Positions 43,466-51,520 of a DNA stretch of 64,000 bases are shown here, in pieces. A program made the translations under genes and the position numbers. Below the pieces are notes generated by a model. That model made no database searches. It saw only the letters and a program-made list of their open reading frames with translations, and was not told the DNA's origin. Source of the stretch: Clostridium thailandense (GTDB lineage: Bacteria; Bacillota; Clostridia; Clostridiales; Clostridiaceae); contig NZ_JAEEGC010000004.1 in NCBI RefSeq assembly GCF_019207025.1, forward strand, positions 30,239 to 94,238, read 5' to 3'. How positions within the stretch are numbered: the first letter of the stretch is position 1; each line of letters begins with the position of its first letter.

Positions 43466-45418
43466 GTGATGATCATAAAAAGTTACATTGAAGCTATAAT
43501 TTTGTTAAATGAAGAAAATGAAAGATATGTTGATTTGACCGAAGGTGTTAATATAATAACAGGAGAGTCGAAAACTGGAAAGAGTGCATTAGTTGAAATA
43601 ATAGATTATTGCCTTTGCAGTTCAAGCTGTACTATTCCAAAAGGAAGAATTACAGAATTTGCGGATATATATTCATTAATTATAGTAATTAACTCTCAAA
43701 GGTATATAATTGCCCGTAAAGCTCCTTATACATATAGAAAAGAGATGTATATTTCTCGGATATCAGATAATATAAATTATAAGTCAATAAATATGAAGTT
43801 TTTTGAGGATTGCAAGTTTTATAATTATAAAGTTATTCAGAAACAAATTGAAAAACTTTTAGGCTTAAATGTTACAAATTTAAAGGATGATGGTGAAGAG
43901 AAAAAAGAATCAGCATCATTGAGAAACATGACATCATATATGTTTCAACATCAAAATTTGATGGCAAGCAAATTTGCACTTTTTTATAGATTTGATGATT
44001 ATCAAAAGAAAAAAGATATAATAGAGCAGTTTCCAATATTTGCGGGGATAGTGGACCAAGAATTTTATTCAACGTTAATGTTAATAAATGCTTATAAAAA
44101 AGAATTGAAAAAGCTATTAGCTAATCAAGTAAGCAATGAGAAGATTAAAGAGGATATTAGAAATAACTTAATTGATAAATTTAAAGAATACTTTGCTTTA
44201 TTGGGAAGAGAATTAAATGACAACCTAACATTGGATAGTTTGATTAACTTAGGAAATGATTTGCCTAATCTTAAAGATGAATATTCTTCAAGTGAAATTG
44301 TAACAAGGTATAATAAGTTAAAGAATGAAATAGAAGAATTAAGAGATAAAGAGGATATATTAAAAAGTAAAATTTCAAATTTAGAATCAGCAGATGAAAA
44401 TAGCAGCTCATATATATCTTCTTTAGAAGTATTAAAACAAAAATCTGATTTATCTAGTGATGAAATTAAAGAGTATATTTGTCCGATTTGTGGACACGAG
44501 TGTGGCGATTTAAATGAGATTTCTATAGATGTTAAAGAAGCTACTAAATGGTTATCAGAAGAAATGAAATTGATAGATTTAAGTAACGATAATTTATTTG
44601 AAGAAAAGAGAAAATTAATTAAAGAAAAGGATAAGGTAATTAAAGAAATTAAGAGAAAATGGGCTCAAAAACGAAGTATGGAGAAAGAGTATTTGGAAAA
44701 AAGTTCAAGATATGATTTGGAGAATAAATTAAATTACAAAAAGATAGAAATTAAATTTTTAATTGAAACAATTGATAAGGGATTATTTAATTCTATAGAT
44801 GAAGAAATAGTTGAACTTCAGAAAAAAATAGTACAATGTAATGAAGATATAAAAGCTTTTAATCTTGAAGAGTCCAAAGAGAATGCAAAAAATAGTATAA
44901 ATAAAAATATGAACAGATTAAAAGTTCATTTAGATTTTGAAGAAGAATTTAAACATTATAATCTCTATTTTGATTTAGAAGAATTTGAACTTTCTTTGAG
45001 GGGTAAAAACAGAGGAGAAAAAGTAATTTTAAGTGAAATGGGAAGTGGTGCAAATTGGGTATCATGCCATATTGCTCTTTTTTTAAGTCTGTTAAGGTAT
45101 TTTGCATCACAAGGAGAAAAATCACCGATGCCTACAATGATGTTTTTTGACCAACCAAGTCAAGTATATTTTCCACAAGACAATTTGGAAGATACTAAAA
45201 AGAGTAATATAGAAACTGAAAAGGATAAGCAGGCTGTAACAAAAATGTATAAAGTTATGTTTGATGAAATTGAAGATACATACAAAGATACAGAAACAAA
45301 ACCTCAACTAATAGTTGTTGATCATGTAAATTACAGTACTATGCAGACGAAAAAAGAACAAGATTATTTCAAAAAATCCACAAGAAGAACTTGGAGAGGT
45401 ATGGAGGCATTAATTTAA
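43466..45418 (+). CDS. ABC-3C system 2: DUF3732-type SMC-like ATPase
   Basis: 650 residues; GTG at 43466 directly follows the previous stop, ATG at 43469 is the alternative. Walker A: NIITGESKTGKSALVEIIDY with CLCSSSCTIPKGRI behind it, as in DUF3732 proteins. A coiled coil (about 220-500) holds a C-x2-C hook (YICPICGHECGD). The C-terminal lobe has SEMGSGANWVSCHIALFLSL and PTMMFFDQPSQVYFPQ (Walker B region with the DUF3732-specific DQPSQ), and LIVVDHVNYS at the H-loop position. It is the motor of the second three-component system. Confidence 0.85.
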   Translation: MMIIKSYIEAIILLNEENERYVDLTEGVNIITGESKTGKSALVEIIDYCLCSSSCTIPKGRITEFADIYSLIIVINSQRYIIARKAPYTYRKEMYISRISDNINYKSINMKFFEDCKFYNYKVIQKQIEKLLGLNVTNLKDDGEEKKESASLRNMTSYMFQHQNLMASKFALFYRFDDYQKKKDIIEQFPIFAGIVDQEFYSTLMLINAYKKELKKLLANQVSNEKIKEDIRNNLIDKFKEYFALLGRELNDNLTLDSLINLGNDLPNLKDEYSSSEIVTRYNKLKNEIEELRDKEDILKSKISNLESADENSSSYISSLEVLKQKSDLSSDEIKEYICPICGHECGDLNEISIDVKEATKWLSEEMKLIDLSNDNLFEEKRKLIKEKDKVIKEIKRKWAQKRSMEKEYLEKSSRYDLENKLNYKKIEIKFLIETIDKGLFNSIDEEIVELQKKIVQCNEDIKAFNLEESKENAKNSINKNMNRLKVHLDFEEEFKHYNLYFDLEEFELSLRGKNRGEKVILSEMGSGANWVSCHIALFLSLLRYFASQGEKSPMPTMMFFDQPSQVYFPQDNLEDTKKSNIETEKDKQAVTKMYKVMFDEIEDTYKDTETKPQLIVVDHVNYSTMQTKKEQDYFKKSTRRTWRGMEALI

Positions 45419-45479
45419 TGCTGAAAAATAAAATATACATTAATTAGATTGAATGTAATCAAGGTATGTCTAGGTATCA

Positions 45480-45560
45480 TAGGCGTCATTTGCTAAAATA
45501 GCGAATTCGCTGAGCTCATTAAAACCCACGGGGGACGTAAATAAATTTTTAACTATTTGT
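45480..45560 (-). repeat. REP-like element, family 2, inverted copy
   Basis: The minus strand matches 34440-34505 (GTTTTAATGAGCTCAGCGAAT, CCCCCGTGGG instead of CCCCCCGAGGG). The two copies bracket the stretch from the Shedu gene to ABC-3C system 2. Confidence 0.6.
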
Positions 45561-45639
45561 TTTGCTAAGATAGTTATAGACAAGCAACTTAATAAGATAT
45601 TTTAAGTTATATAATCAATAAAAAATTGTTCTTTAAAAA

Positions 45640-45790
45640 GAGTAAGGTTAAGCGCGTTCACACCCATATAAGGGCATAAATGACCCAGTATACGAGGAGT
45701 AACGCTAGCACCTGCTCTAGAATGCAAACTAAGGAATGATAGAGGCACATAAGTTATGTACTCAGGGAGACATGGTAGGGTCAGCATTAG
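45640..45790 (+). other. GC-richer non-coding segment, possibly a ribozyme or intron fragment
   Basis: Base composition and phrases such as CTAGAATGCAAACTAAGGAA and ACTCAGGGAGACATGGTAGG stand out from the AT-rich island. They remind me of group II intron RNA, but no reverse transcriptase or domain V is present. It lies in the 550-base gap before the PrrC-like gene. Confidence 0.3.
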
Positions 45791-45860
45791 AGCTTTTTAG
45801 GTAAACACCTTTAAATTATTGGTAAAGGTGAACTTCTAATGGGGCTGTCTACTAAACTCT

Positions 45861-45901
45861 AGTAAAATAAAGTTATATATTCAATATAACTTTATTTTAC
45901 T
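45861..45901. terminator. Perfect 18-base-pair hairpin
   Basis: AGTAAAATAAAGTTATAT (45861-45878) pairs without mismatch with 45884-45901, around a 5-base loop. A T-run is built into the stem end. It could terminate ABC-3C transcripts, or be a mobile palindrome; the next gene starts 90 bases downstream. Confidence 0.7.
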
Positions 45902-45990
45902 AAGTTTGTCTTGTAGTACAAATTGAAATTCTATGAAAACAAGAGAATATTAAAGAAAATATTAAATTATTGAGGCAGGGGGGAATAGAG

Positions 45991-48150
45991 TTGAGTAAAA
46001 CTTTGGAGATTACAAAAATAAAAAAATTAGATATTTTACAAGAAGATTTTGAAAACTTATCGCAGTATAATAAATTTGATTTTAATAAAAAGAATATTGC
46101 AGTTATATATGGTCCGAATGGTACAGGCAAAACCACACTATCAAAGATATTTAACCATGAGGAAGATACTGAATATACTGTTGAATATATTGGAAATACA
46201 TATAGTAATAATGAAAATAAGCTATTTCATGTAATTGCAGATCAAAATAATAGAAATATTATTGCTGGGGAAACGAAAGATTTTATTTTAGGTGAGAATA
46301 TTGCAAAGGAAACTAAGTTAAAAAAGAATATAGATAGTGAATATGAGAAACTTTTTGGAAATTTAAAGGAGGTTTTGAAAAGTAAGTATAAGATAACTAA
46401 GCAATCTGCATATTTAACAGAAAAGATTCAAAACTTAAAGTTGAAAAACATAATTAAAATAATGGCAAATAAAACGAAGAAAGTTCAAGATGTTGATATG
46501 GATATATTTATTGATACATTTAATAAACTTGGAGTCAATGATTTACCAGAGTTTGATGATAATCTATTTGAGTACTTTATTATGAATAGTATTGATAAAA
46601 AGGATCCAATTTGTAGAACTATTGAACTTGATATATCAAAAATTAAAAAAGTAGAAAAAATAAGTGTGATTGATGAAAGCAGTAGTGCTATTCAAATTTT
46701 GGAGAAATATAGATATGTATCAGATTGTATAGTATGTGATACCACAAATATAAACCATGAAAAACTTATAGAAAAAAAATCGCAACTCCGGGAAGATATA
46801 AAAAAAACATTAGATACTGTTTCAGAAGAAATTCTGACTGAAATTGTAGATAAAATTGAAAATGGAGATCCTTTTGAAATGAAAGCTATTGTATTTGATG
46901 CTTTAGCAAATGGTTCTCTAGATAGATTTGAAGAACTTCAAGTTATATTAAGAAATTATCTAAATATAGTTTTAGATAATATTAATAATGATTTTTATTA
47001 TTTCTTTAAAAATAGTAGCTTGGAAAGGTATTACAGTGAATATAAGGCACTTGTAGCTCAGAAGTTAGAATTAAGCAAATCCGATGAACAATTGATAAAA
47101 AATATCATTAGCGAAAACTTGGATAAAGATGTTATCTTGAAGAGAGATGATAATAAGAACATTATTATATATCTTAATAATACAAAACTGTTAGAAACCG
47201 ATAGAAAGGACTTACAATTAAGTTCAGGAGAACAGAATTTTATTTCAATAGCATTCGAATTGCTAAAAGCTAAAAATAGTAATAAGCCAATTATTGTATT
47301 AGATGATCCAATTTCTAGTTTTGATTCAATTTATAAGAATAAAATTGCATTTTGCATTATTAAAATTTTAAATAATAAAAAACAATTAATACTGACGCAT
47401 AATACGGATTTAGTTAGACTACTGGATGTGCAATATCAAAATTGTTTTGACTTATATTTATTTAATAATAAAAAAGATGAAACAAATGGATTTATACCAG
47501 TGAGTAAAGATGAACAAAATATATTATTATATATGGATAAGTTGTTAAATTTATTAAGAGGAGATATTGATAATGAAATTTTAGATGAAAAGTTATATAT
47601 TATTTCATTAATTCCATTTATGAGAGGGTTGGCTAAAATTATTAATGGAGCAAATAGGAAAAAATATAATGATGAATTAACAAAGTTAATGCATGGATAT
47701 GAATCTGATAAAGTAAATTTAACAGAAATATATAATGGATTGTTTGAAAAACAAATACATAGTGAGTATATTATAAATGCACAAAATATAGTAGAACTTG
47801 ATTTGAGCAATGTTGAAATATTAAAAAGTGGAAAGTATGATTTGCTAAATAAGACACTAAAACATACATTGATGTATTTGTACTTAAGATTAAGTGTAGA
47901 AAAGAAATTAAGAGAAAAGTATCCAACTGAGACTAGAAAGTGCGAACTTTTAGGAGAATTTATTGATAAAGCTTTGAAGGCGGAAGATAAACAAGAGGCA
48001 CGCATAAAATTGAACTCTAAAAAAACTTTGCTGAATGAATTTAATCATTTTGAAGGAAACATGAATATTTTCCAACCAGCAATAGATATTGCGGATACAA
48101 CACTTGAAAAAGAAAGAATTGAGATACTAGATATATTAAATACTTTATAA
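45991..48150 (+). CDS. PrrC/RloC-like (AAA_13) ABC ATPase
   Basis: 719 residues from TTG at 45991, 7 bases after a G-run; a TTG at 45970 precedes that site. Walker A: VIYGPNGTGKTTLSKIFNHE. A C-x2-C (SDCIVCDTTNINH) near residue 250 could be a short zinc hook. Signature: DLQLSSGEQNFISIAFELLK; Walker B: IIVLDDPISSFDSIYKNKIA; H-loop: LILTHNTDLVRLL. These blocks match the NTPase of PrrC/RloC anticodon nucleases. The C-terminal 200 residues end FNHFEGNMNIFQPAIDIADT, a motif common in AAA_13 proteins; I cannot identify a PrrC-type anticodon nuclease triad. The partner gene follows 63 bases downstream. Confidence 0.78.
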   Translation: MSKTLEITKIKKLDILQEDFENLSQYNKFDFNKKNIAVIYGPNGTGKTTLSKIFNHEEDTEYTVEYIGNTYSNNENKLFHVIADQNNRNIIAGETKDFILGENIAKETKLKKNIDSEYEKLFGNLKEVLKSKYKITKQSAYLTEKIQNLKLKNIIKIMANKTKKVQDVDMDIFIDTFNKLGVNDLPEFDDNLFEYFIMNSIDKKDPICRTIELDISKIKKVEKISVIDESSSAIQILEKYRYVSDCIVCDTTNINHEKLIEKKSQLREDIKKTLDTVSEEILTEIVDKIENGDPFEMKAIVFDALANGSLDRFEELQVILRNYLNIVLDNINNDFYYFFKNSSLERYYSEYKALVAQKLELSKSDEQLIKNIISENLDKDVILKRDDNKNIIIYLNNTKLLETDRKDLQLSSGEQNFISIAFELLKAKNSNKPIIVLDDPISSFDSIYKNKIAFCIIKILNNKKQLILTHNTDLVRLLDVQYQNCFDLYLFNNKKDETNGFIPVSKDEQNILLYMDKLLNLLRGDIDNEILDEKLYIISLIPFMRGLAKIINGANRKKYNDELTKLMHGYESDKVNLTEIYNGLFEKQIHSEYIINAQNIVELDLSNVEILKSGKYDLLNKTLKHTLMYLYLRLSVEKKLREKYPTETRKCELLGEFIDKALKAEDKQEARIKLNSKKTLLNEFNHFEGNMNIFQPAIDIADTTLEKERIEILDILNTL

Positions 48151-48213
48151 AAGAGAGAAAAATTAATATTATTAAAATTTATACTGTTTTTTAATGTCAT
48201 GAAGGAGAAAAAA

Positions 48214-49239
48214 ATGAGAAAGTATAGTGCTGAATTTGGATTGAATATGTATACATCTTTAAAAACATTAATCCCAGTTGAACTCTTAAAGGATTTTAAA
48301 GGAGAAGGAGATTATCATATATATATGATTTTATCATTTCCTAGAACAAGAATTAAAAAAGATTCCATTTGTGTTAAAACAGGTGGGTTATCCTTTGATA
48401 TATTGCAAGGAGAGAAGGATTTAGAAGAAATTTATCATATAAATCAATTTGCTTTTTTTCCAAACATTGACCATAATAATGTTGAATGGGATATAACTAA
48501 TTATGATGAACACTTAGAACTTAAGTATGGAATAGATGATGCTATAAAAATTTATAATAACTATCCACAAATTAAGAATAGTATGACATTAGAAAATCAT
48601 TTATTAAGATTTAATAAGCCATTTAAGATAGAGTCAGATGAAATTTTAAGGCAAATTTTGTATCAAAATCGAAAAGACTTTCAAATGGAGGTTCTTTACA
48701 TAGGACAAGCATATGGAAGTAACGGTAAAAGAAAAGCACAAGATAGACTAGCTTCACATTCAAAGCTGCAGGAAATATTAACTGATAGTTATAGTAAATA
48801 TAGAAATAGAAGATTAATGGCATTACTATTGCAAATGACACCTCTTCAAATGTCAACTATTGATGGATATAATAAAGATATTTATGCATCTGAAAATGAA
48901 GATATTGCACATATAAAAAAAGTTATAAATAGTAATGTTGATGAAAAACAAGTAATAAATATAACAGAGGCTGCACTTATCAATTATTTTAAACCCTATT
49001 ATAATAAAAACTTTGTTGAAAATTTTCCTTGTGAAGGACATAAAGGGTATTTAGATTATTATAATTTAGATTATAATTGTATTACAGTGGAACTAGATTT
49101 GGAATTTGACAAATTTCCTAATATTGCACTATTTACAGAATCAAACAAAATAGGATGTTGTTGGGACTATATCCAATATAATCTTTATAATAATCCTAAG
49201 CGTAAAAATATGTATGATATATTTAAGAATGAAATATGA
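48214..49239 (+). CDS. GIY-YIG-like nuclease partner of the PrrC-like ATPase
   Basis: 341 residues from the ATG at 48214 (AAGGAG 7 bases upstream). Residues 1-150 are of unknown family. From about 158: MEVLYIGQAYGSNGKRKAQD, then RLASHSKLQEILTDSY and INITEAALINYFKPYYNKNF. This gives YIG, Arg and His of the helix, the metal-binding Glu and the final Asn in the order of a GIY-YIG nuclease, with the first GIY strand degenerate. The C-terminal 80 residues are unassigned. As second gene of a two-gene unit with an ATPase it is likely the effector (inference). Confidence 0.65.
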   Translation: MRKYSAEFGLNMYTSLKTLIPVELLKDFKGEGDYHIYMILSFPRTRIKKDSICVKTGGLSFDILQGEKDLEEIYHINQFAFFPNIDHNNVEWDITNYDEHLELKYGIDDAIKIYNNYPQIKNSMTLENHLLRFNKPFKIESDEILRQILYQNRKDFQMEVLYIGQAYGSNGKRKAQDRLASHSKLQEILTDSYSKYRNRRLMALLLQMTPLQMSTIDGYNKDIYASENEDIAHIKKVINSNVDEKQVINITEAALINYFKPYYNKNFVENFPCEGHKGYLDYYNLDYNCITVELDLEFDKFPNIALFTESNKIGCCWDYIQYNLYNNPKRKNMYDIFKNEI

Positions 49240-49307
49240 ATTTAAATTACAACCTATATTAAACTAAATTGTTTTTTAGGCACATAAAATGTACTTTTGC
49301 ATTGTTA

Positions 49308-49400
49308 TTAGCAAGCTCAGGAAATTTTCCCTCGCAAATACCCCAGGGGTGTAAAATTTGGTAATTTGGCAATAATTAAAAATGGATAAACAAGGGAGGT
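49308..49400 (+). repeat. REP-like element directly upstream of the intact RAYT gene
   Basis: Starts TTAGCAAGCTCAGGAAATTT, continues with CCTCGCAAATACCCCAGGGG (short palindrome ACCCCAGGGGT) and TGTAAAATTTGGTAATTTGG, then AATAATTAAA up to the transposase ribosome site. It is the best-conserved copy of the family and defines the consensus used for the others. Confidence 0.85.
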
Positions 49401-49407
49401 TAGATTA

Positions 49408-49980
49408 TTGCCAACAAAGAAGAGAGCGTGGTATCCAGGTGCAAGTTATCATATTACAGCTAGAGGAAATCATAGAAATGACATATTTAAGGAAGAGGAA
49501 GATTTTCAATATTATTTAATGTTAATGTATGAAGCATTGAATTACTATAACTATAATAATTATAAGATAATATCTTACTGTTTGATGAACAATCATATGC
49601 ATTTACAACTAAAAACTCAAGATGCACCTGTAGGACAGTTTATGGGTAGAATAAATAGTAAATATGCAAAGTATTATAATAAGAAATATAATTATATTGG
49701 GCACTTATTTCAGGATAGGTATAATTCGGTGCTAATTGAAAATGATCAACAAATGTTAGAAACAAGTAGATATATACACTTAAATCCAATAAGAGCAAAA
49801 ATGGTAAAACGACCAGAAGAATATCAATATAGCAGTTATGGTGCGTTCATAGGAATTTATGATGAGGAGATTATTTCTTCGAATTTGATTCTTGATTATT
49901 TTAATGAGAAGAGAAAAAGAATACTCTATAAAAAGTTTGTTGAAGAGGTTATTACATCACAAATAGCTGAAGACAAGTAG
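49408..49980 (+). CDS. REP-associated tyrosine transposase (RAYT, Y1/HUH family)
   Basis: 190 residues from TTG at 49408 with GGGAGG upstream. N-terminus WYPGASYHITARGNHRNDIF is the RAYT signature; the HUH motif is NNHMHLQL near residue 70 and the catalytic tyrosine lies in ETSRYIHLNPIRAKMV. These enzymes cut and join single-stranded DNA at REP hairpins. The conserved REP-like sequence sits directly upstream, and matching repeats are spread through the surrounding 25 kb, so this protein is the probable mover of those repeats. It appears complete. Confidence 0.93.
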   Translation: MPTKKRAWYPGASYHITARGNHRNDIFKEEEDFQYYLMLMYEALNYYNYNNYKIISYCLMNNHMHLQLKTQDAPVGQFMGRINSKYAKYYNKKYNYIGHLFQDRYNSVLIENDQQMLETSRYIHLNPIRAKMVKRPEEYQYSSYGAFIGIYDEEIISSNLILDYFNEKRKRILYKKFVEEVITSQIAEDK

Positions 49981-50050
49981 CAGCAAGGCGTACCAAAGCC
50001 CGCCAAAGACCTTTGAGGTGTAGAATTTTCCAGTGACAAGCTATAGGACT

Positions 50051-50140
50051 AAGCTTACACATATAATAGAAAAAGCAGAAGGAATTGATGAATTTTTGAT
50101 GCTTAAAGTATTAAAAGACTTTCAGAAGAAAAGGAAATAA
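50051..50140 (+). pseudogene. C-terminal coding remnant (29 codons)
   Basis: The frame reads KLTHIIEKAEGIDEFLMLKV and ends LKDFQKKRK at TAA. It is helical and protein-like, but no start or family is evident. It sits between the RAYT gene and the structured segment downstream. Confidence 0.35.
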
Positions 50141-50164
50141 AATTACATAGAATAATATTATGTA

Positions 50165-50294
50165 GGAATATCAGAGGGCGGAACAGGTAGCCGCCACCAC
50201 GCAAAAATGCGTTAGGAGATGTAGATTACCACCTACCTATATTCCAATGGATTCCATTCCACGGTACTATTTGTATCGTGGATTTGTGTTTTTA
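50165..50294 (+). ncRNA. Candidate structured RNA with terminator
   Basis: GGAATAT (50165-50171) pairs with ATATTCC (50239-50245) and encloses GGCGG-aacaggtag-CCGCC and ACGCAAAAATGCGT hairpins, giving a multi-branched fold. A terminator-like hairpin CCACG...CGTGG (50259-50281) with a T-rich tail follows. No ORF and GC content above the surroundings. I do not recognise a riboswitch or known RNA class. Confidence 0.35.
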
Positions 50295-50345
50295 AAACAA
50301 AAAGTTATGAATATCAAGGCGGACTTTGGGCTCACCTACTTACTG

Positions 50346-50420
50346 ATGTAAAATTTGGTAATTTGGCAATAATTAAAACTAAATAAACGAAGGAGGTTTT
50401 GATTATTGCCAACCATGTGT
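50346..50420 (+). pseudogene. RAYT 5' remnant with its upstream REP-like sequence
   Basis: GTAAAATTTGGTAATTTGGC, AATAATTAAA and GGAGGTTTTGATTATTGCCA repeat the region upstream and start of the intact transposase (49350-49415), but the frame ends after two to three codons. It is a 5' stub of a second copy. Confidence 0.7.
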
Positions 50421-50460
50421 CAAGTGAGGGCGTGATAAGCCGTCTTGAACTTAAATAATT

Positions 50461-50525
50461 GGAAAGGAACTTGAAGTAACTGTAATTCTGGTTTCACAGC
50501 TTTCTAGAGAACTGGAGAAAGCTGT
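50461..50525 (+). pseudogene. Fragment of a DnaB-like helicase gene
   Basis: AAGGAACTTGAAGTAACTGT and the following bases encode KELEVTVILVSQLSRELEK, matching KELEVTVILVSQLSRAPEAR in the helicase at 25392-26681 (bases 26405-26465) with about 85-90 percent base identity. Only about 20 codons remain, placing a replication-gene scar downstream of the defense island. Confidence 0.75.
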
Positions 50526-50653
50526 TCCTTTAAAAATAATAATTGTGTTAGTCGTCGATATTTTATATTTTACCAAGTATTATGTTTTGAGTATAATTAT
50601 TTGGTATAATATTAAGTAATAAAAAATTATAATTATATAGGGTGGTGCTAAAT

Positions 50654-50899
50654 ATGAAATGGGAAGAAGTAAAAAAAATTTATCCTAATCAATTTGTTAA
50701 ACTTCAAATTTTAGAGTGGCACATGGAAGGAAATAAGAAATATATAGATGATATGGCTGTTATTAAGGTGATAGAAGATAATAGAGAAGCTACAAAAGAA
50801 TTGGTAAGGTCAAAAGAAGATGTACTTGTTTATCATACAGGAAACGAAGATATTGTTCTCGAAATAAGAAATATAAAAGGTTATAGAGGTATAATGTAA
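50654..50899 (+). CDS. Small protein upstream of retropepsin-like gene, function unknown
   Basis: 81 residues from the ATG at 50654, 6 bases after GGTGGTG. The sequence is soluble and acidic (KWEEVKKIYPNQFVKLQILE, MEGNKKYIDDMAVIKVIEDN), with no recognised domain. Its stop overlaps the start of the retropepsin-like gene (TAATG), a two-gene arrangement seen in other Firmicutes where such a small protein precedes an aspartyl protease. The partner is frameshifted here. Confidence 0.6.
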   Translation: MKWEEVKKIYPNQFVKLQILEWHMEGNKKYIDDMAVIKVIEDNREATKELVRSKEDVLVYHTGNEDIVLEIRNIKGYRGIM

Positions 50900-51278
50900 T
50901 GGATATAGAATTTAGAGACGGATTATTATTTACTTCTGTAGAAATTTCATATAAGGGAAATTAAAAAAGATAGATAATATTGTAATAGATACTGGAGCAG
51001 CAGAGTCCATAATTTCACCAGATATAGTAGATGATATAGGAATATATGCAGAACTAGGTGATAGGATTATATCTTTCTACGGTGTGGGAGGCAGTTTGCA
51101 TAATTCTTTTGTAAAAGTTATTGATAACATAAAGATAGGTTCACATAGTATTAAAAACTTGGAAATAGATTTTGGAATAATTGATACAAAGGGTGGGATT
51201 AATGGATTATTAGGCTTAGATATATTAATGAAAGCAGGGGCTAATATTGATTTGAAAAATTTGGTATTAGAACTTTAG
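50899..51278 (+). pseudogene. Retropepsin-like aspartic protease gene with a one-base frameshift
   Basis: ATG at 50899 overlaps the previous stop and gives MDIEFRDGLLFTSVEISYKG before a stop at TAA. Adding one A in the GGGAAATTAAAAAAG run restores KLKKIDNIVIDTGAAESIIS, which carries the catalytic DTGA motif, then SFYGVGGSLHNSFVKVI and GGINGLLGLDILMKAG (second conserved block), to the stop at 51278. The family forms homodimeric pepsin-like proteases of unknown role in bacteria. The homopolymer position makes phase variation or a sequencing error possible alternatives to true decay. Confidence 0.75.
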
Positions 51279-51330
51279 CAAGCTCAGGAAATTTTTCCTC
51301 GTAAGTACCCCAGGACCCAATGTCATAAAG
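51277..51330 (+). repeat. REP-like element
   Basis: TTTAGCAAGCTCAGGAAATT, CCTCGTAAGTACCCCAGGAC and the following CAATGTCATAAAGCTAA match the family consensus and, at the 3' side, the copy at 59045-59100. It overlaps the stop codon of the protease remnant. Confidence 0.75.
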
Positions 51331-51520
51331 CTAACCTTCAATATTTTTACAAAATGTACTCTTATAGAAAGTTCAAATAAAATTATTGGATTTCTATAAG
51401 AGTAATTGTATTTTATACATAATATATGGTTCGGTTTAGCAGGTAAAAATTGAACCAAGAAAAACCTCTAGTCCCCTTGAGAAATCAAGGGGACTGTGCT
51501 ATATTAAAGCTAGAAAACTG

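Noticed and set aside
47436..48005. Minus-strand open frame of 189 codons inside the PrrC-like ATPase gene
   Set aside because: Shadow of the ATPase frame; no start site, and the + strand protein carries clear motifs.
45991..48150. Assignment as a complete PrrC anticodon nuclease
   Set aside because: NTPase motifs fit, but I could not find the Arg-Glu-His nuclease triad in the C-terminal part and no type Ic R-M genes are adjacent.
28049..49239. CRISPR array or Cas genes in the defense island
   Set aside because: No regularly spaced identical repeats of 25-40 bases and no Cas protein signatures were seen.
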